From assembly GCA_013396655.1 (NCBI GenBank), contig WBMV01005969.1, forward strand, positions 777,534 through 841,533: a DNA stretch of 64,000 nucleotides. The letters are read 5' to 3'. The DNA is from Campylorhamphus procurvoides (Eukaryota > Chordata > Aves > Passeriformes > Dendrocolaptidae). Shown here in pieces: positions 48,601 to 61,070 of this stretch (positions are counted from its first letter, which is position 1; every line of letters starts with the position of its first letter). Position numbers and translations under genes: made by a program. The notes beneath the pieces are model-generated. The model saw only the letters and a list, made by a program, of their open reading frames with translations. It was not told where the DNA came from and searched no databases.

Positions 48601-51553
48601 CATGTTTTAAAGCATATGTAGTACTAAAGCAAACCAAATTGCATCCAGCCTGGAGGCTGAAAGGATAAATAGGAGGAAGGTTAGTAATTTCCTTGGGAAT
48701 GAGGTGGAAGATGAAGACAGGCTAAAAAAATAAGTAAAATAAAAAATAAATTATATTTAAGCAAAGTTATATGAGTTTTTATTTGCTTGTTGGAGGATTT
48801 ATGAATAGGCCAATCAGAGTTTGAAAATCAGATTTTAAAGCCAGATTCAAAAGTTAGTACATTTTTCCCCCCAGAAAGAAAATATCTTTCATCTTCTCCA
48901 TTATGTTTCATTAAGGGAAGTTTGATTTTTTTTTAATGAGAAAAACTACATCTTTAGAACTAAATTTTAGACCTCATCAGACTACCAAGCCAGGCTCTGT
49001 ATGAAATCTGTCCTGAAAAGAACAAACCTGCAGTCCTGAATCCCTCTATATTCCTCTCACCTCCCAAAAGCAATAGCAATTCACTGGTGACCAGTGTCCA
49101 AAGTCAGCTGGGGTATCCCCTTCCATTACCTCAGCACTAGCTTCCCCTGGGTGCCCGAGGTGGATAGCTTTGGACCCTCATTCCCCAGGAACATCATGAG
49201 AGACCAACCTAACCGATGCCTGACTGCATGGCAAAGTTGCCCACTGCCTCAGCAACACAGGAGGTTGTTCAGTGTTTTGCAGAGGTTCTCCTGCCCTTCT
49301 CCTCCGTTTCAGTCTCACTTTCCCAGTCACAAGCTGGACTTAACTAAGAGACAGAGAGAATAGAAAAAGTTTTAAAGGAAAGCAAAGGTGAACAAAATAA
49401 GGAAAAGTACAGGGTTAGAAAATGAGTCTAATAAAAAATACTGCTTCCACTAAACAGCAGAAGGAAAGCAAAAACACCTTTAAGTGTACCGCAGTTAGAA
49501 GACATAAAAGCAATTTAGCGGAACAAATCAAACCCCAGCAAGTACTTACCCACCTGTAAAGGCAATAACAGAATTGGCAACACCTGAAGGATTGCCTTTA
49601 TTGTTTGAGAAATACAGCATCTCCTGTTAAGGAGCACACAGACAGCAGGAATACATTACAGGGAAATAGTTAGGACAGGCACCAGGAAAAACAAGTATTC
49701 AGTTTCCTCCAAAAATACTTTAGCCGTTTCTAGCCAGGTAACTACTAAAAATACATCTGTGGAAGTGAATTTCATGAGTTACTGTCAAAGTAACTGGACT
49801 CTTCAGAATGTCATCACTTTATGGACATAACATCTGAATTTGGGGGTATGTTTGTAGAACTATGAAATTATTGAAAGTGATAAACAACTTTTAGAAGGCA
49901 ACATCCTTATTCTCTGCTGGAAGTATGTGTGCAATGCAAAGTAAACCACTGAAATAAAGAGCAGCAACAGATAGGGCTAGCACTTAGTCTGAAATACATA
50001 ATTAAAATGAAGAAGCTTCTGCAGAATTTAATTTCATTTTTTTGTCCTGTAAAGTTTTTCTATTAAAGTTTTATTAATGTAACACATCTAATACCAGGTC
50101 ATAGAACAAAGGTGAAAATGTCTACCAAAATTTCTAAAATCACACAGCTTATTTGAGCTATGAAGCACCAAGATATTTTTGCTTTGTTGAAAGCATTGTG
50201 GTCCAGGTTTACTTTCCTAGTAATCAAACACACCTTGTTTTAATGTTTCAAAGTTGTAGTGCAGTTAAACTTCAATGAGGATGAGTGCACATGACAAGTT
50301 TGGAGAGATCCATGCTAGAAATGAGAAAGAGAGGCATGTATAAATTTGTTAACCTTTTAATCTGCATCAGCTTACAGCACTAGATATCGTAAGATGTTCC
50401 AAGTGTTCTTGAAGGTTATAATACTTGCCAGGTACAGTTGTATTCTTCATACTTATCAGTCCATCTGCTGATTGCTACACCAATTTTTACCTGCAGGGTT
50501 AAAGGGGATGTTGCAATTTGTCATGCTATTTAGATATCTTCTACAGGAAAGCCTGAGCTGGGTTTTTTAATCATACTGAAGTTTGCTCTTTTTGACATTA
50601 GAAATGTGTAAATACATACCAAAATAAATATGAGTCACAGAAAATCACGGTTCACCAGTCTGCTTCAGAAGACAAGTAGTCTCAGTCTGGGAAATATGTG
50701 ATTTGGGGCATCTAGACGATGAGGTAGGAATTTTTTGGCTATGCTTTTTTGTCTTAAAATATTGATTCATTGGTATAATGCTAGTTGATGTCAATAGATT
50801 AAATACATTGATAAATCTAATATTTTCTAGATGAAAATATACAGCTTGAATTGGCATGCCATTTTTACAAAAGTTTAAGCTAACATGACACTTAAAACCC
50901 AATCCACAAAGATTTTTGCCTCTAACTGACTTTCTGAGGCTTGGATGTAACTTGATATTGGACAGAGACAGCTTTCTAAATTTCTCATGCCTTTTTTTTT
51001 CCCCACCCTAGTGGGAAACCAATTTTTCATCCAGCTACAATTACCATATTTTGTTCTTAACTAAATGTGACATGACTAAGAATTTATTAAATATTAGGTT
51101 CTTAAACTGTAATAAAAGAATAATATGTGAAGATGATACAGATCTATGTAGCTATCTGTAACTGTCTCCCTAACTACCAATATCAGTTTGCAACTCGAAG
51201 GCTGAAAATACTATCTTCACAGTGAGTTTTACATCAAGAAATTAAAACAGAAATTCCAGGTTATTTTGAAAGGAGATCTTAGGTGGAAACCCAAAGGCAA
51301 GTAGTTAGTAATTTACACTTTTTTAAATCTCCTTCCCTCATAATAGCCCATTTCTATTATTCAGTATGCTTCAGTGCTTTATTCTGAAGGTACAAAAAAT
51401 AGGAAGGTATTCATCTCTCTGCTACAGATGCCAACCTAACTACCATCTATGGCTCCCCATGGATTTGTCTCCTCTCCAAATTCTTACCTTCAGCACTTTA
51501 GGTGCAATTTTCCCAGCTCTATCCCAATTTCCAAAACCATATTCCCATATTAG
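45604..51553. other. AT-rich unique DNA, no gene seen
   Basis: About 6 kb without a recognised transposon. 45967-46023 is T/A-rich (ATTTT-like), and 48722-48765 is A-rich. A slightly GC-richer patch at 49080-49340 carries an 89-codon ORF with no recognisable domain. Around 47220-47260 two short TAATTG/CAATTA blocks lie close together, possibly by chance. Confidence 0.5.
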
Positions 51554-52395
51554 AGAATCACAGAATATTCCAAGAGAGAAGGGACCCACACGGACCATCA
51601 AGTCAAACTCCTGGTCCTGCAAAGGACCATTCCCAAGAGTCACACCCTATGCCTGAGAATATTATACAAACCCTTCTTGAACTCTGTCAGGCTTGTGTCA
51701 GGCTCTGTCAAGTCTGTGACCACTTCTCTGAGGAGCCTGTTCCAGTGCCCACCCACCCACTGGGTGAAGGACCTTTTTCTACTATCCAACCTAAATCTCC
51801 CCTGACGCAACTTCAGGCCATTCCCTCAGGTCCTGTTACTGGTTGCCACAGAGAAGAGATCAGTGCCTGCCCCTCCTCTTCCCCTCACAAGGGAGTTGTA
51901 ACTGCAGTGAGGTCTCCCTTCAGTCTCCTCTTGTCCAGGCTGAACAGACAAAGTGACCTCAGCTGCTCCTCACATGGCTTCTACTCAAGGTCCTTTCCCC
52001 AATCACCACTGCCCTCCTTTGGACACTCTCTAAGAGCTTACTATCTTTCCTGTGTTGCAGTGCCAAAACTGCACACAGTATTCAAGGTGAGGCTGCCCCA
52101 GTGCAGAGCAGAGCGGGACAATCCCCTCCCTTGACTGGCTGGCAATGCTGTGCCTGATGTTCTCCACAACAGGGTTGGCCCTCCTGGCTGCCAGGACACT
52201 GCTGACTCAGATTCAACTTGCCATTGACCAGGATCCCCGCATCCCTTTCTGTGGCACTGCTTTCCAGCATCTTATTCCCCAGTCTGTGTGTATATACAGG
52301 GTTGTCCCATCCCAGATGCAGAATCTGGCACTTGCCCTTGTTGAGCTTCCTGTTCGTCCCACAGCTCATTGCTGTTATAGGCCTGATAATCTAGC
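51554..52395 (-). mobile_element. CR1 LINE 3' portion, minus strand, longest copy
   Basis: On the minus strand this covers the end of CR1 ORF2 and its 3' terminus. The plus-strand left edge AGAATCACAGAATATTCC is the complement of the CR1 tail of a subfamily common in neoavian birds. The minus-strand peptide at 52369-52082 includes LNKGKCQILHLGWDNP, LGNKMLESSATERDAGIL and KLNLSQQC, the conserved block after the RT catalytic domain. Further downstream the frame is broken, but blocks such as CCTCCTTTGGACACTCTC and ACTGCACACAGTATTC keep CR1 order to the end. Similarity fades near 52395, so the copy is 5'-truncated and lacks the endonuclease and RT core. Frameshifts make it inactive. A small internal GTCAGGCTTGTGTCAGGCTC duplication is present near 51687. 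Confidence 0.94.
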
Positions 52396-53700
52396 CCCTG
52401 CCTGCTCAGCTCCACATGTCTCCCACCTGCCAGCCAGTGCAGGAAGAACAGTGGGGCTGCCCCCATACAACCAGGGGGCCTCCAGCTGTCACTGAGTGCT
52501 GAGGTGTCCCTGTGTTCTCCTCATTTTGGGCGCTAGAAGTGTGCCCTACCCAAGGCTCTATCACCTCTCCCAGGTCTTACCAAAATTGCCTTACTGAAGG
52601 CAAGCAATGGAAAGAGTATAAAGGTGCCTCAGCAATAAGAGTGCCCATGATTCATTTTGTTTGGCTAAACATTCATCTCATTCTTCTTTGCATGCAATGA
52701 AGCATGTTTCTCATTTGGCAGAGAGGGAGACCCCCTTCATTTTTCTGTGAGACTGGGAGAGTCTGGGCCACTTCTGCAGGACTTTGTTATTTCTTTAGAC
52801 ATTCCATGTTTCCTTGCCATGCTCATACACTAGATTGCTGGTTGTGGCTGCATGGCTGGGAGGTCATACCAGTGCTCACACTCCTCATATCTGCTTCCTA
52901 TAATTTCACTGCTTCTAGGTAAAAAATTTTGCTCAGAGCATTTGTGCATCCCCAGGGGATCCTATCTTCCACTTGCATCCCATAGCGTGGGAAGACCCTG
53001 TGACTGCAGAGTCTGCACAAGCCCTGGCCTGCACTTCTGCCTCTCAGCGTTCCTCGGTCCAAGGCAGAGTTACACAAGCTTGCCTGAGTGTAGCTGTTGG
53101 AAAAGTCTGAATCTCCAAGTCTTTTTCTGCAAGGCTTTGAAGCCGCAGATGTCCCATCTATTTTGCACACTCAGTCACAGTCACTTATTCACCCCTGTTT
53201 TGCAGGCTGTTATGTCTAGGTGGTACTTTTCAGGTGGATGTGAGCTGCACTTGCTCACTCACCAAACTGACCTGCAGCATGCAGATATGGTTGGTGGCAT
53301 TTCTAGACCAGTTGAGGAGCTGGGTCATGGTGCAACTCGAGGCACAGTCAGAGGCCACCCTGCTGGGCCTCCCATTGCCCTCCTGGATAACTGCCTTTCA
53401 GCACAGTTTGCCTGGGCAGTCACGGCAGCTGGAGCACAGCCCCAGTCAGCACTGTCATCTGGACTTGGAAAGTTTAGTTCAGCGGTCTGGCTGGACTCCT
53501 CATGTTCATATGATATATGAATATATACACAGGGGCTGTGAATCCATGGTGAAGTCTTTGAAAACCTGAGTACATTACTCACATCTGTGTGCAGTTCTGG
53601 GTTGGTACCACAGTGTCTTTCTAGCATCATCATAATGGTTTTCAGGAGCCTCAGGTGCATATTTTATGTTTATAATCACAGACTGGTCCTTGCAGAGTCC
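52396..53700. other. GC-richer patch with a 222-codon ORF of unknown origin
   Basis: GC content is visibly higher than in neighbouring DNA, but CpG is scarce. One plus-strand frame is open for 222 codons (52852-53520), the longest in the window. Overlapping ORFs of 111 codons run on plus (53234-53569) and minus (53325-53660). The 222-residue product is rich in Ser, Leu, Cys and His, with no domain, signal peptide or repeat I recognise. Its position beside a truncated CR1 suggests either chance openness or an old unrecognised insertion. I do not call a gene. Confidence 0.4.
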
Positions 53701-55295
53701 CTCATGCTCAGAATTTGGGCCCGAATCATCTTTAGATTCAAAGTGCCTCTAAGTTTGACCTATTTCTCTTCACATTCTTTATATCAACATGATCCTGTGG
53801 ACATGTATAACTTCTGCCGACATCACTATGTTTCTTTAAAAACTAACAAATCTGCAAATGCTATATGCTGAGTAATGTCTTCTTTTATGCTGCAATACTA
53901 GGAGGTTTAAACTTGTCTGAAATGGTTTAAACCTTTGATACATTGTGGTACTATAGAAAGAGAAGGAAACTGGCAGCTATTCATGATTTAGTCTAATCCT
54001 CTTATGTATGTTTTTTTTTTCCACTTAGCAATTGGATAGCACAGTTGAACAAAAGAAAAAGTTACTAAAGTGTTACTCCTTTTAAATCACTGCTGTTCCA
54101 AGTCATAAAACTCCTGCAAACTGTAATAACTTTCAGTTTCTCATAGGAAGTGTCACTAAAATTTAAAAATGCAAAATAAGCAAATAGTCAGCCAGCTAAT
54201 AGTGCAGAAATTTTGGCTTTAAAAGTGACAGTATAAGAAGTACTCATTTTCACTGATCTATGTTAAAATGTTCCTTTTTCTTTCTTGATTTTTTTTCCTC
54301 ACTAACCATAAAAGTTTTGATACCCTAAAAAGCCTGAAATGTGTTTTCTCTTTTTTATATTACATAAAAAGTGCATTCTAAAGGTTAGGAACTATTATTT
54401 TATGAGTAAGACTTCACCTTCTACCTGCCTTCATAGTCTGCCTGATTTCGTAATGCTACTTTCATAATGCTGGCATCTCCCCATCAGAAAATACCTTAAT
54501 CTGAGCTGTGTAGTTATTCTTCAGTTATGCCTTTTGCATGAGGCAAACAGGTTACCTTTTTGTGAAGAGCTCCTTACCATCCCATGAGCTCCTTACGACC
54601 CCAAATTCTATCTGCTTTTCTTTGTGACAGCAAGTCTTACAACAGCAACAATTGAGACATTCAAGTACTTGATGAGCAGATAATTTCTAACCTGCTTCTT
54701 GGTGTTGAGGGAGAGACAGAAAATTCTGGGTCAATTTTTGGAAATAATGAAAACTGGAAGCCTGACAAGGCATGGGAAAAGTATTATATACACTCTCTAG
54801 GAAGAGGAAGTCCAAAATGCCTATTCTTTTTTGTGGGCATGCCTGGGCATTGCAGAGGATCCCAGAAGAGGTTTTCTTCAGAACTCATATGCAATCAGAG
54901 CTGTAGCCTGATGCCTGAGATTCAGATATAAGGCAGTACCAGGAAGATGACTGGGTGTTTGATTCAAAGGGAATCCAAGTTGCTTTCAGCCCACCATCAA
55001 CATAATGAAGTTTTTGGGAATGAGAAATGCTGTTTCCTTCAACAATTTTTTGACAGAAAATTACTCTGGAAGTAAACACAGCCTATGTGTTGTCTAAAGT
55101 ATGTATCTTGACCCTATATCTCATTATTCAGATGGCCTCAGTTTGCTGCAGAATTTTAATGAGGAAAGGTCATCTTAAATCTTGTTTTCTTCAGCTTCTT
55201 GATGCTATTTTCCTTTTCTAATAAAAGCGTCTGGGACTCAGAGCTGCCCAGTCAGAGGAAGGAGCTGCAAATTCATTAGTAAGGTGCAGGGCTAT

Positions 55296-55316
55296 GTGGT
55301 TGGTTAGGCCAACCAC
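55296..55316. repeat. 8-bp inverted repeat, 5-nt loop
   Basis: GTGGTTGG, then TTAGG, then CCAACCAC. The arms are perfect complements. Too short to assign a role. Confidence 0.7.
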
Positions 55317-56481
55317 CTTAACTCCTTTGTCATTGGGAAGAATCTTTGAGGACTACATGTGTAATCAGGACTTTATTCACAAGAGATAGTAAACATCTGA
55401 GGAACTAGTCTAATATGTCACTCAGCCTGAAGCTAAGGCAGAAATCCTTTCTGAGGACCTTTTTTCTTTTTATGTGAATTCTTTTTTCCATTGTGAGCTA
55501 CAAGGCCTTGGTTGTCTTTATGCAGAGGGCAGGTATATCACATAGTACGCTCTGTACTTAACACAGCAAGCCTGTTTGGGCTCTCTTCTCCTGAGCCCTC
55601 TCACTTTAGGGACCAGGACAGGGAGGCAAAAGAGGGCTGTGGTGCTTCTGGACGTGGGATTTTAGATTACTCCTGAAATCACAGTTCAGATACAGTCTTT
55701 AAAAATATGCACAACCCTCAGATCATCTCATTGTCATCAATGTATAAGGAATACCAAAACCATTCATTAAAAGCTCAAGTTTATCTAATATCTCATTTGT
55801 AAATATCTAGGCAAGTTACTGATGTTCATAGTATCTTTGCTTCAACTTTCGACTGATGGATGTATCTAGAGAAAACTTTTGATTTGAATTTATTGCACAA
55901 TAAGTGTAACTATTGAGAAGAAAGCATATGTTATCATGTTGGCTATAGCTTAGGATCCAGTCCACATACTGTCAGAACAAAATGCTTTTTAAATTTGTTC
56001 TCCAAAAATTCCAGAGGCAGGTGTAACTATGAGAAACATGGGACTTTCCTCTAATTAGTAGAGTAATTAGGGATATAGGACTTATGAAAGTCATATGAAC
56101 TAGAAACATACAAGAACATTAATTATTACTAAATTAATTGAGACATTCTTGAAGTATACAAATGAGTCGTCTTCATATACCTAGCTGAACTCAAGCTCTC
56201 CATTTAAAAACTATGGAAATGGTCAAAAGACGTGACTTTGGAGAAGGCATAATGACTCTGCATTTTCAGGTGACCCAATTTCAATAGCCTTTGTCCAAAA
56301 AAGCTGTAGGTTGTTAGCAGGACAGAAAGAGGCAGGGAGAACTCTGATTAATCTAAAATTAAACAGGATGGAAAATGTATGAATAAAACTGATAGAAACT
56401 TTTGGAACCCAGTCCTCAGGCTAAGCATCCATTTCCATTTGCTGCTTACTCTGTCACATTATTGTTTTGTATTTAATGAAA

Positions 56482-56514
56482 ATGCATTGTATTAACATAC
56501 ATAATACAATGCAT
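56482..56514. repeat. 13-bp perfect inverted repeat, 7-nt loop
   Basis: ATGCATTGTATTA, then ACATACA, then TAATACAATGCAT. The arms are exact complements over 13 bp and could form a cruciform or an RNA hairpin. The stem is AT-rich and far shorter than a microRNA precursor. Confidence 0.85.
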
Positions 56515-57679
56515 AATTCTTCATGGAAAAAGCAAAGAGGAACCAATCTGAAATACCTTCCATACTGTTTGTGAATGCTTTATTTTCATTTCTTGAAACT
56601 GTTTTGCATTTGGTCCTCTTGGGCAGAATAGTGTTTTGACTGCATAAATGCTAAGTGTTCATTAGTAATAAAATAAACATCATAGGTGATTGAATGTGTT
56701 TCTCTTACAATAAGGGATAAAATTCTGCATTTGTGGGAAACAACCTCCCTTTTCATCTCTGTCTTTAGTTATTCTGAATTTTCATTCTGCAGCTTAACAG
56801 GTGCTGCTAGTGCTGTTCAACATGTGATAGTGAGAGCTGTTTCAAGCCTGCTCTCCTATTCAGCCTGCTCCAGCTGCTGAACCACAATAGCAAAACAGCC
56901 TCCCCCTCAGCCATGTTACCCTGTTGTTCCTTGCCTTGCCCCTCAAGCTTGTTGAAAGGGTTCTTCAATACTTACTCATCAAATCCCACTGACTCCAACT
57001 GCTGCTTTCTGTTTATACAAAGAATTTGAGGTCATGCCAAAGAACTGCAGCATCCTGAAACACTATTTACAGAATAATTGATGAGAGAACACACCGTTAG
57101 ATTTTTTAAAGTATGATAACCAATTGTCAAGCAAAATTGGCCCAAATCACTTGATTTTTAATGGGAGCATGAGGACAATAATTTTGTAGCTTAGTGACTA
57201 CAGTTATATAAATAATTAGAATTGGAGGCGTTCCCCCTCATTCTTCCAAAATGTCGTGTCATTTTAACTGTGCCCCCTTTCTGTATATTCCTGTATATTT
57301 CTTCACTTTGCTAGAAAAAGGTAACTTCATTGACAGCCAACACTTTCCAGCTGCTTAGTACTGAAATGTGGATAGGCAAAATTCATGATCCCTTGGTTTT
57401 GCCTGATGCAATTCAGAAGTTGAGGGTGTATCAGGCAGTGCTGTCAGGAATCCAAAGAACGTGGCAAAAAATACAGACACAGTTTGCAATATTTCCAGTG
57501 GTTTTCTGATGTGTGTAGTAATGTGAAAATCTTACACAATTGTGAGTTGACTCCTGGAGAATATTTGGTCACTAGTGCCTATCAGATAGGAACTATATAA
57601 GAATGCATGGAAAAATTATGATTTCTGTTTTTTTCCCTAATGGTATAGGTTTAATGAGAATTCTTGGCAATACCTGTAG

Positions 57680-57738
57680 TGTTGGTTGGACTCAATGGTC
57701 ATAAAGGTCTTTTCCAAGATAAATGATTTTATGACTGT
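57680..57738 (+). mobile_element. CR1 LINE 3' tail, very short
   Basis: GTTGGTTGGACTCAATGGTC followed by ATAAAGGTCTTTTCCAAGAT and AAATGATTTTATGA matches the last about 60 bp of CR1 (GGTTGGACTCGATGATC...AAGGTCTTTTCCAACC...ATTCTATGA). Extremely 5'-truncated. Confidence 0.88.
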
Positions 57739-57773
57739 GATTTTGCAAAATTTTAAGTTGCCTGGATAATATG

Positions 57774-57807
57774 GAAAAAACAAAAAAACAAACCCCTAAA
57801 AAAACCT
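57774..57807. repeat. A/C-rich low-complexity tract
   Basis: Long A runs broken by single C, with a CCCC run. It lies 36 bp downstream of the CR1 tail. Confidence 0.75.
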
Positions 57808-60189
57808 GCCTGAGGTAGAAAATCTGCATTTTGAACATAGTATACACTGGGGAGAAAGAATGAGTATAAGCCATCGCTATCATATACTATATAAATAATC
57901 CTCGGAGTCTCATGTGTTTGCCGTTAATATACTCCCTATCATTAAGTTTTATTCCTGAGAATGTATTAAAGACAAAGAAGGCTGGGGGAATATTCTATAT
58001 GGTGGACACATGCTAGAAAAAAAAAAAATCCCACAGAATGCAAATGGCTACGTCTGATGTAGCCGTGTTACAGGACCTTGAGAAAGCAGTGTGATGCCAG
58101 ACAGCTCCAGCTCTAGACACCAAGCAGATGTTGTAGAGCAATTCCATTACATGGGTATAACACCCAATCCCTCCCTGTGCAGCCCTATATATGACCAAAG
58201 GGAACTTGGAAGAAGTAATAATGACTTTTCCAAAATATTTTTTTTTAGAGTAGGATGGAAACACTGCCAGGCAGGCTGGTTCTTGTGTGCCACTCATGTG
58301 GAGTGGGGAAATGGCACCCAGCTGGGCACTTACAGAGACAGTGAGCTATGTCCTTGGGCTGAAACACTTCCATATTTACCTTGCCCACAGTAACATTACA
58401 CCAGTGCAAATCACGTGGAAATGTAGCCCAGAATTATTGTTTCTTTTCAGAGGTTTAAGGTCTGGCTCCTTCTGTGTGCTTTCCCTGCAAAACATTCAGC
58501 AGATAACTTCAGTCCTAACACTTGTATTCAAATGTAGATGAGCTAAATGTGCATGTGAGCATATGTGTGCAATCAAGATTGTTCACATCTTATTAAATGC
58601 AATAACTTCTTGCTTTTTAAATTGTAAACTTCATCAAATCATGGGTGCGGTTGCTATAAAAACTAGGTGACCAACCACATTAATAGTCTTTGGAGACACC
58701 TTCAGAGCGCAGCGTAGCTGGAGATGTTTTTGTGCAGAATATTCCACCCACGTTTGCAAATAAAAAACACATTTGCAAAATCCGAAGTGAAAGTAACTCA
58801 CTATTTGAAAAATGAGCTAAATCTCTAAGATTATTTATTTGTAATTTGAAATTAAATCCACTGTAGATGGTATTCATTTAACATGTATGAAATTATTGAT
58901 TTAAATATCAAGTGAAAAAAAATAATCCAGTCACATAAGCTGTTTTATTGCTCTGGAGTAGAGGAAGGTGAAGCAGAATATCATTAAAGTGATTTTCTTT
59001 TTAAAGATGCATTGTAGTCTGCACTAGGTGCTCTCTAAGTTTTGTTTGTGGAAAATTACTTTACAGGTGGGACAGCAGACCACTGGCTGCAACGCAAAAT
59101 GTATCTGAGCTGGGGAGCAGCCTGTGCCTGGCACAGGGAGATTTGGGGGTGCCAGGCTGACTCCCACAGAGGCGGGAGTTAGAGGGGTTAGAGGGGAACC
59201 TGCAGACACTGTCTTGTGTATCAGCAATTTCTGCAAGGGACACCCATGACTAAAATATTTTACAGGTCACATAAAACAGCACTGTGGGCCACCAGTAATA
59301 AGACTGCAGGGCTGCCTACTAAACAGCATGCTATTATTTCAGTCATGTTTTTAGGATCAAACTGTGATTCAAAGGGGCTTTTCTTTCTTGGGGTATTCAC
59401 TCTGTCACAATTGAGACACCATGAACAAAAGGTAGCACGTAAAAACTGTGGTCTTAAAATCAGAGAGCAAGAATTGTTTTCAGCCAGTTGTGGAAATTCT
59501 CAACCCTGCTACTCCATTTTTCTTCCAGGCACAGGTACTTACTGACCCCAGAGGTAGTGCCAGAAAGCATAAGTCATTATTCCCATGTAATTGTCAAATG
59601 TTTCCCATTGTGAGCTACCTTTTCATTCCAGTGAAAATTATATGACTAAATCCTAAGCAGTTGTATTTCTGTAACAATGTTTTCATATCTTTTAAATGTT
59701 GCCAGGTTGGCAAAATCTGTGGTTGGTGGGACTAGCGTATGCCTTGAAAAGACTAAATATGTTTTTGGAGAAACAGCATGGTAAGTCAGACTTTTCTACA
59801 GTGTGTTCTATAGTACAATCGCTTACTTCATCTTTCTGTAGGAGTTCCAGGGATTTAAAACCAAATTTAATTTTAGTTTGGCACCAATGAACTCCAGTAC
59901 CAGACATCATACAAGTAGTAATCATGAAAACAAATGAAGCTCTATGGTTAAGTCAAGATTGAATAATAAATTTTAGAGACAAATTTGTACAGACTGCTAT
60001 ATATATGCATTTCCTTGGGTAGATGCCTGAGACATATTAATGGGCGATTGTTAAAATCAGAGAGTCTGGAAACTTTTCTGATCTTCAAAATGAAAGCAAC
60101 AAAATTCATCATAAAACAAAAAAACAAGGTAATTCATACATTGAGGACGGGAAAGGGATAAACAGTACATTGTGAATTTCCAGTGCAAA
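57808..60189. other. Unique DNA, no gene seen
   Basis: Unique sequence with several overlapping ORFs up to 109 codons on both strands and no recognisable domain. Near 58392-58436, TTACACCAGTGCAAATCACG and GTAGCCCAGAATT faintly resemble the palindromic sauropsid repeats at the start of the window, too weakly to call. Confidence 0.5.
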
Positions 60190-61070
60190 TAGGTCAGCTT
60201 TTCTTTGTTTCCCAGCACTCGCTTCTCCCTTTTACTTCTAACTGACTTGAAAGGCCTGTTTACGACCACTGCATTGATTTCCTTTCCTCTGACTCATTGC
60301 AATCTGGCTTCAGCCCTCTCCATTCAAACTAATTCACCAAGGTCTCAAATGACCTCTTTCTGGCTAGCATGGGAATCTCTGTGTCCTCTTTGACCTTCCT
60401 GTCTAATCTGACACCCTTGATCACTTTTTTTCTGGCCTAGCTTTTGTGGCAGTACCCCCTTGTGGCTTTCCATCAACCTTCTTTATTGCTCTTTCAGCAA
60501 CTTATACAGCAGCTCCTTCTCCCTTCTCCATGGGACTCTCTCAAAGCCACTACAGACTCCGTTTTCTCATTGTACACCTTTTTTCTTGTTTTCTGCTATC
60601 ATTCCCAGGCTGAATATTTTCACCTCTCTGTCCTGTCTGTTTCTGTTCCATTCTGCAAGTTGAATTGACAGTTTGTGTATTCAGGATGACTCCCTGTCAC
60701 CTGAAGAAAAAAGATCACAGGTAAGTCTTTAATTTGAACCTACCACTCTTCCTCCTCTGCTCATCGCTGTTGACAACTTCACCCTTCCCCTTCAGCTCTC
60801 AAACTCAGGATTGCTTTTGTCATTCCCTTGCATGTTCCTATATTCTTAGATAATCATGGCAGATTTGCTGCAAGACCTGTGAGAATTAGGAGAATCTTTC
60901 TACTATTGTCACAAAAGTTTAGACAAAGCTCTAAATAGCATCTTTTCCCCCTTCATCTTTTAAAAACCCTATCCTGCATTTCCTCTCTAAGATCCATACC
61001 TTGGCCACCTGTGTGGCAATATTTTTTCTCTGAATAATGTTCTTCATATATCTAGTATTTCTCAAAAGCA
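60190..61070 (+). mobile_element. Ancient L2-type LINE fragment, reverse-transcriptase region
   Basis: Decayed coding remains of a non-LTR reverse transcriptase, in order along the plus strand. From 60300 one frame reads QSGFSPLHSN, a stop, then FTKVSNDLFLAS and ISVSSLTFLSNLTPLI, matching the L2-type RT order QSGFRPLHSTE-ALTKVTNDLLLAS-...-LDLSAAFDTVDH. TTCTCATTGTACACC near 60562 corresponds to the FSLYT block. GACTCCCTGTCACCTGAAG near 60689 corresponds to the W-M-S-RHLK block. From 60769 VDNFTLPLQLSNSGL matches VDNTTLPL...NLG. AACCCTATCCTGCATTTCCT near 60965 fits the following IRPFLS block. All catalytic motifs are damaged and frames shift repeatedly, so it is inactive. It is more diverged than the CR1 copies here, as expected for amniote-age L2. 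The family was assigned from memory of L2 consensus order; another CR1/L2-clade LINE is possible. Confidence 0.7.

Larger units (their letters stand above)
53701..57679. other. AT-rich unique DNA with two small perfect hairpins
   Basis: About 4 kb of unique sequence. It has perfect inverted repeats at 55296-55316 and 56482-56514, listed separately. No gene or transposon is recognised. Confidence 0.5.

Noticed and set aside
51502..52134. 210-codon plus-strand ORF
   Set aside because: It is an antisense shadow across the minus-strand CR1 copy.
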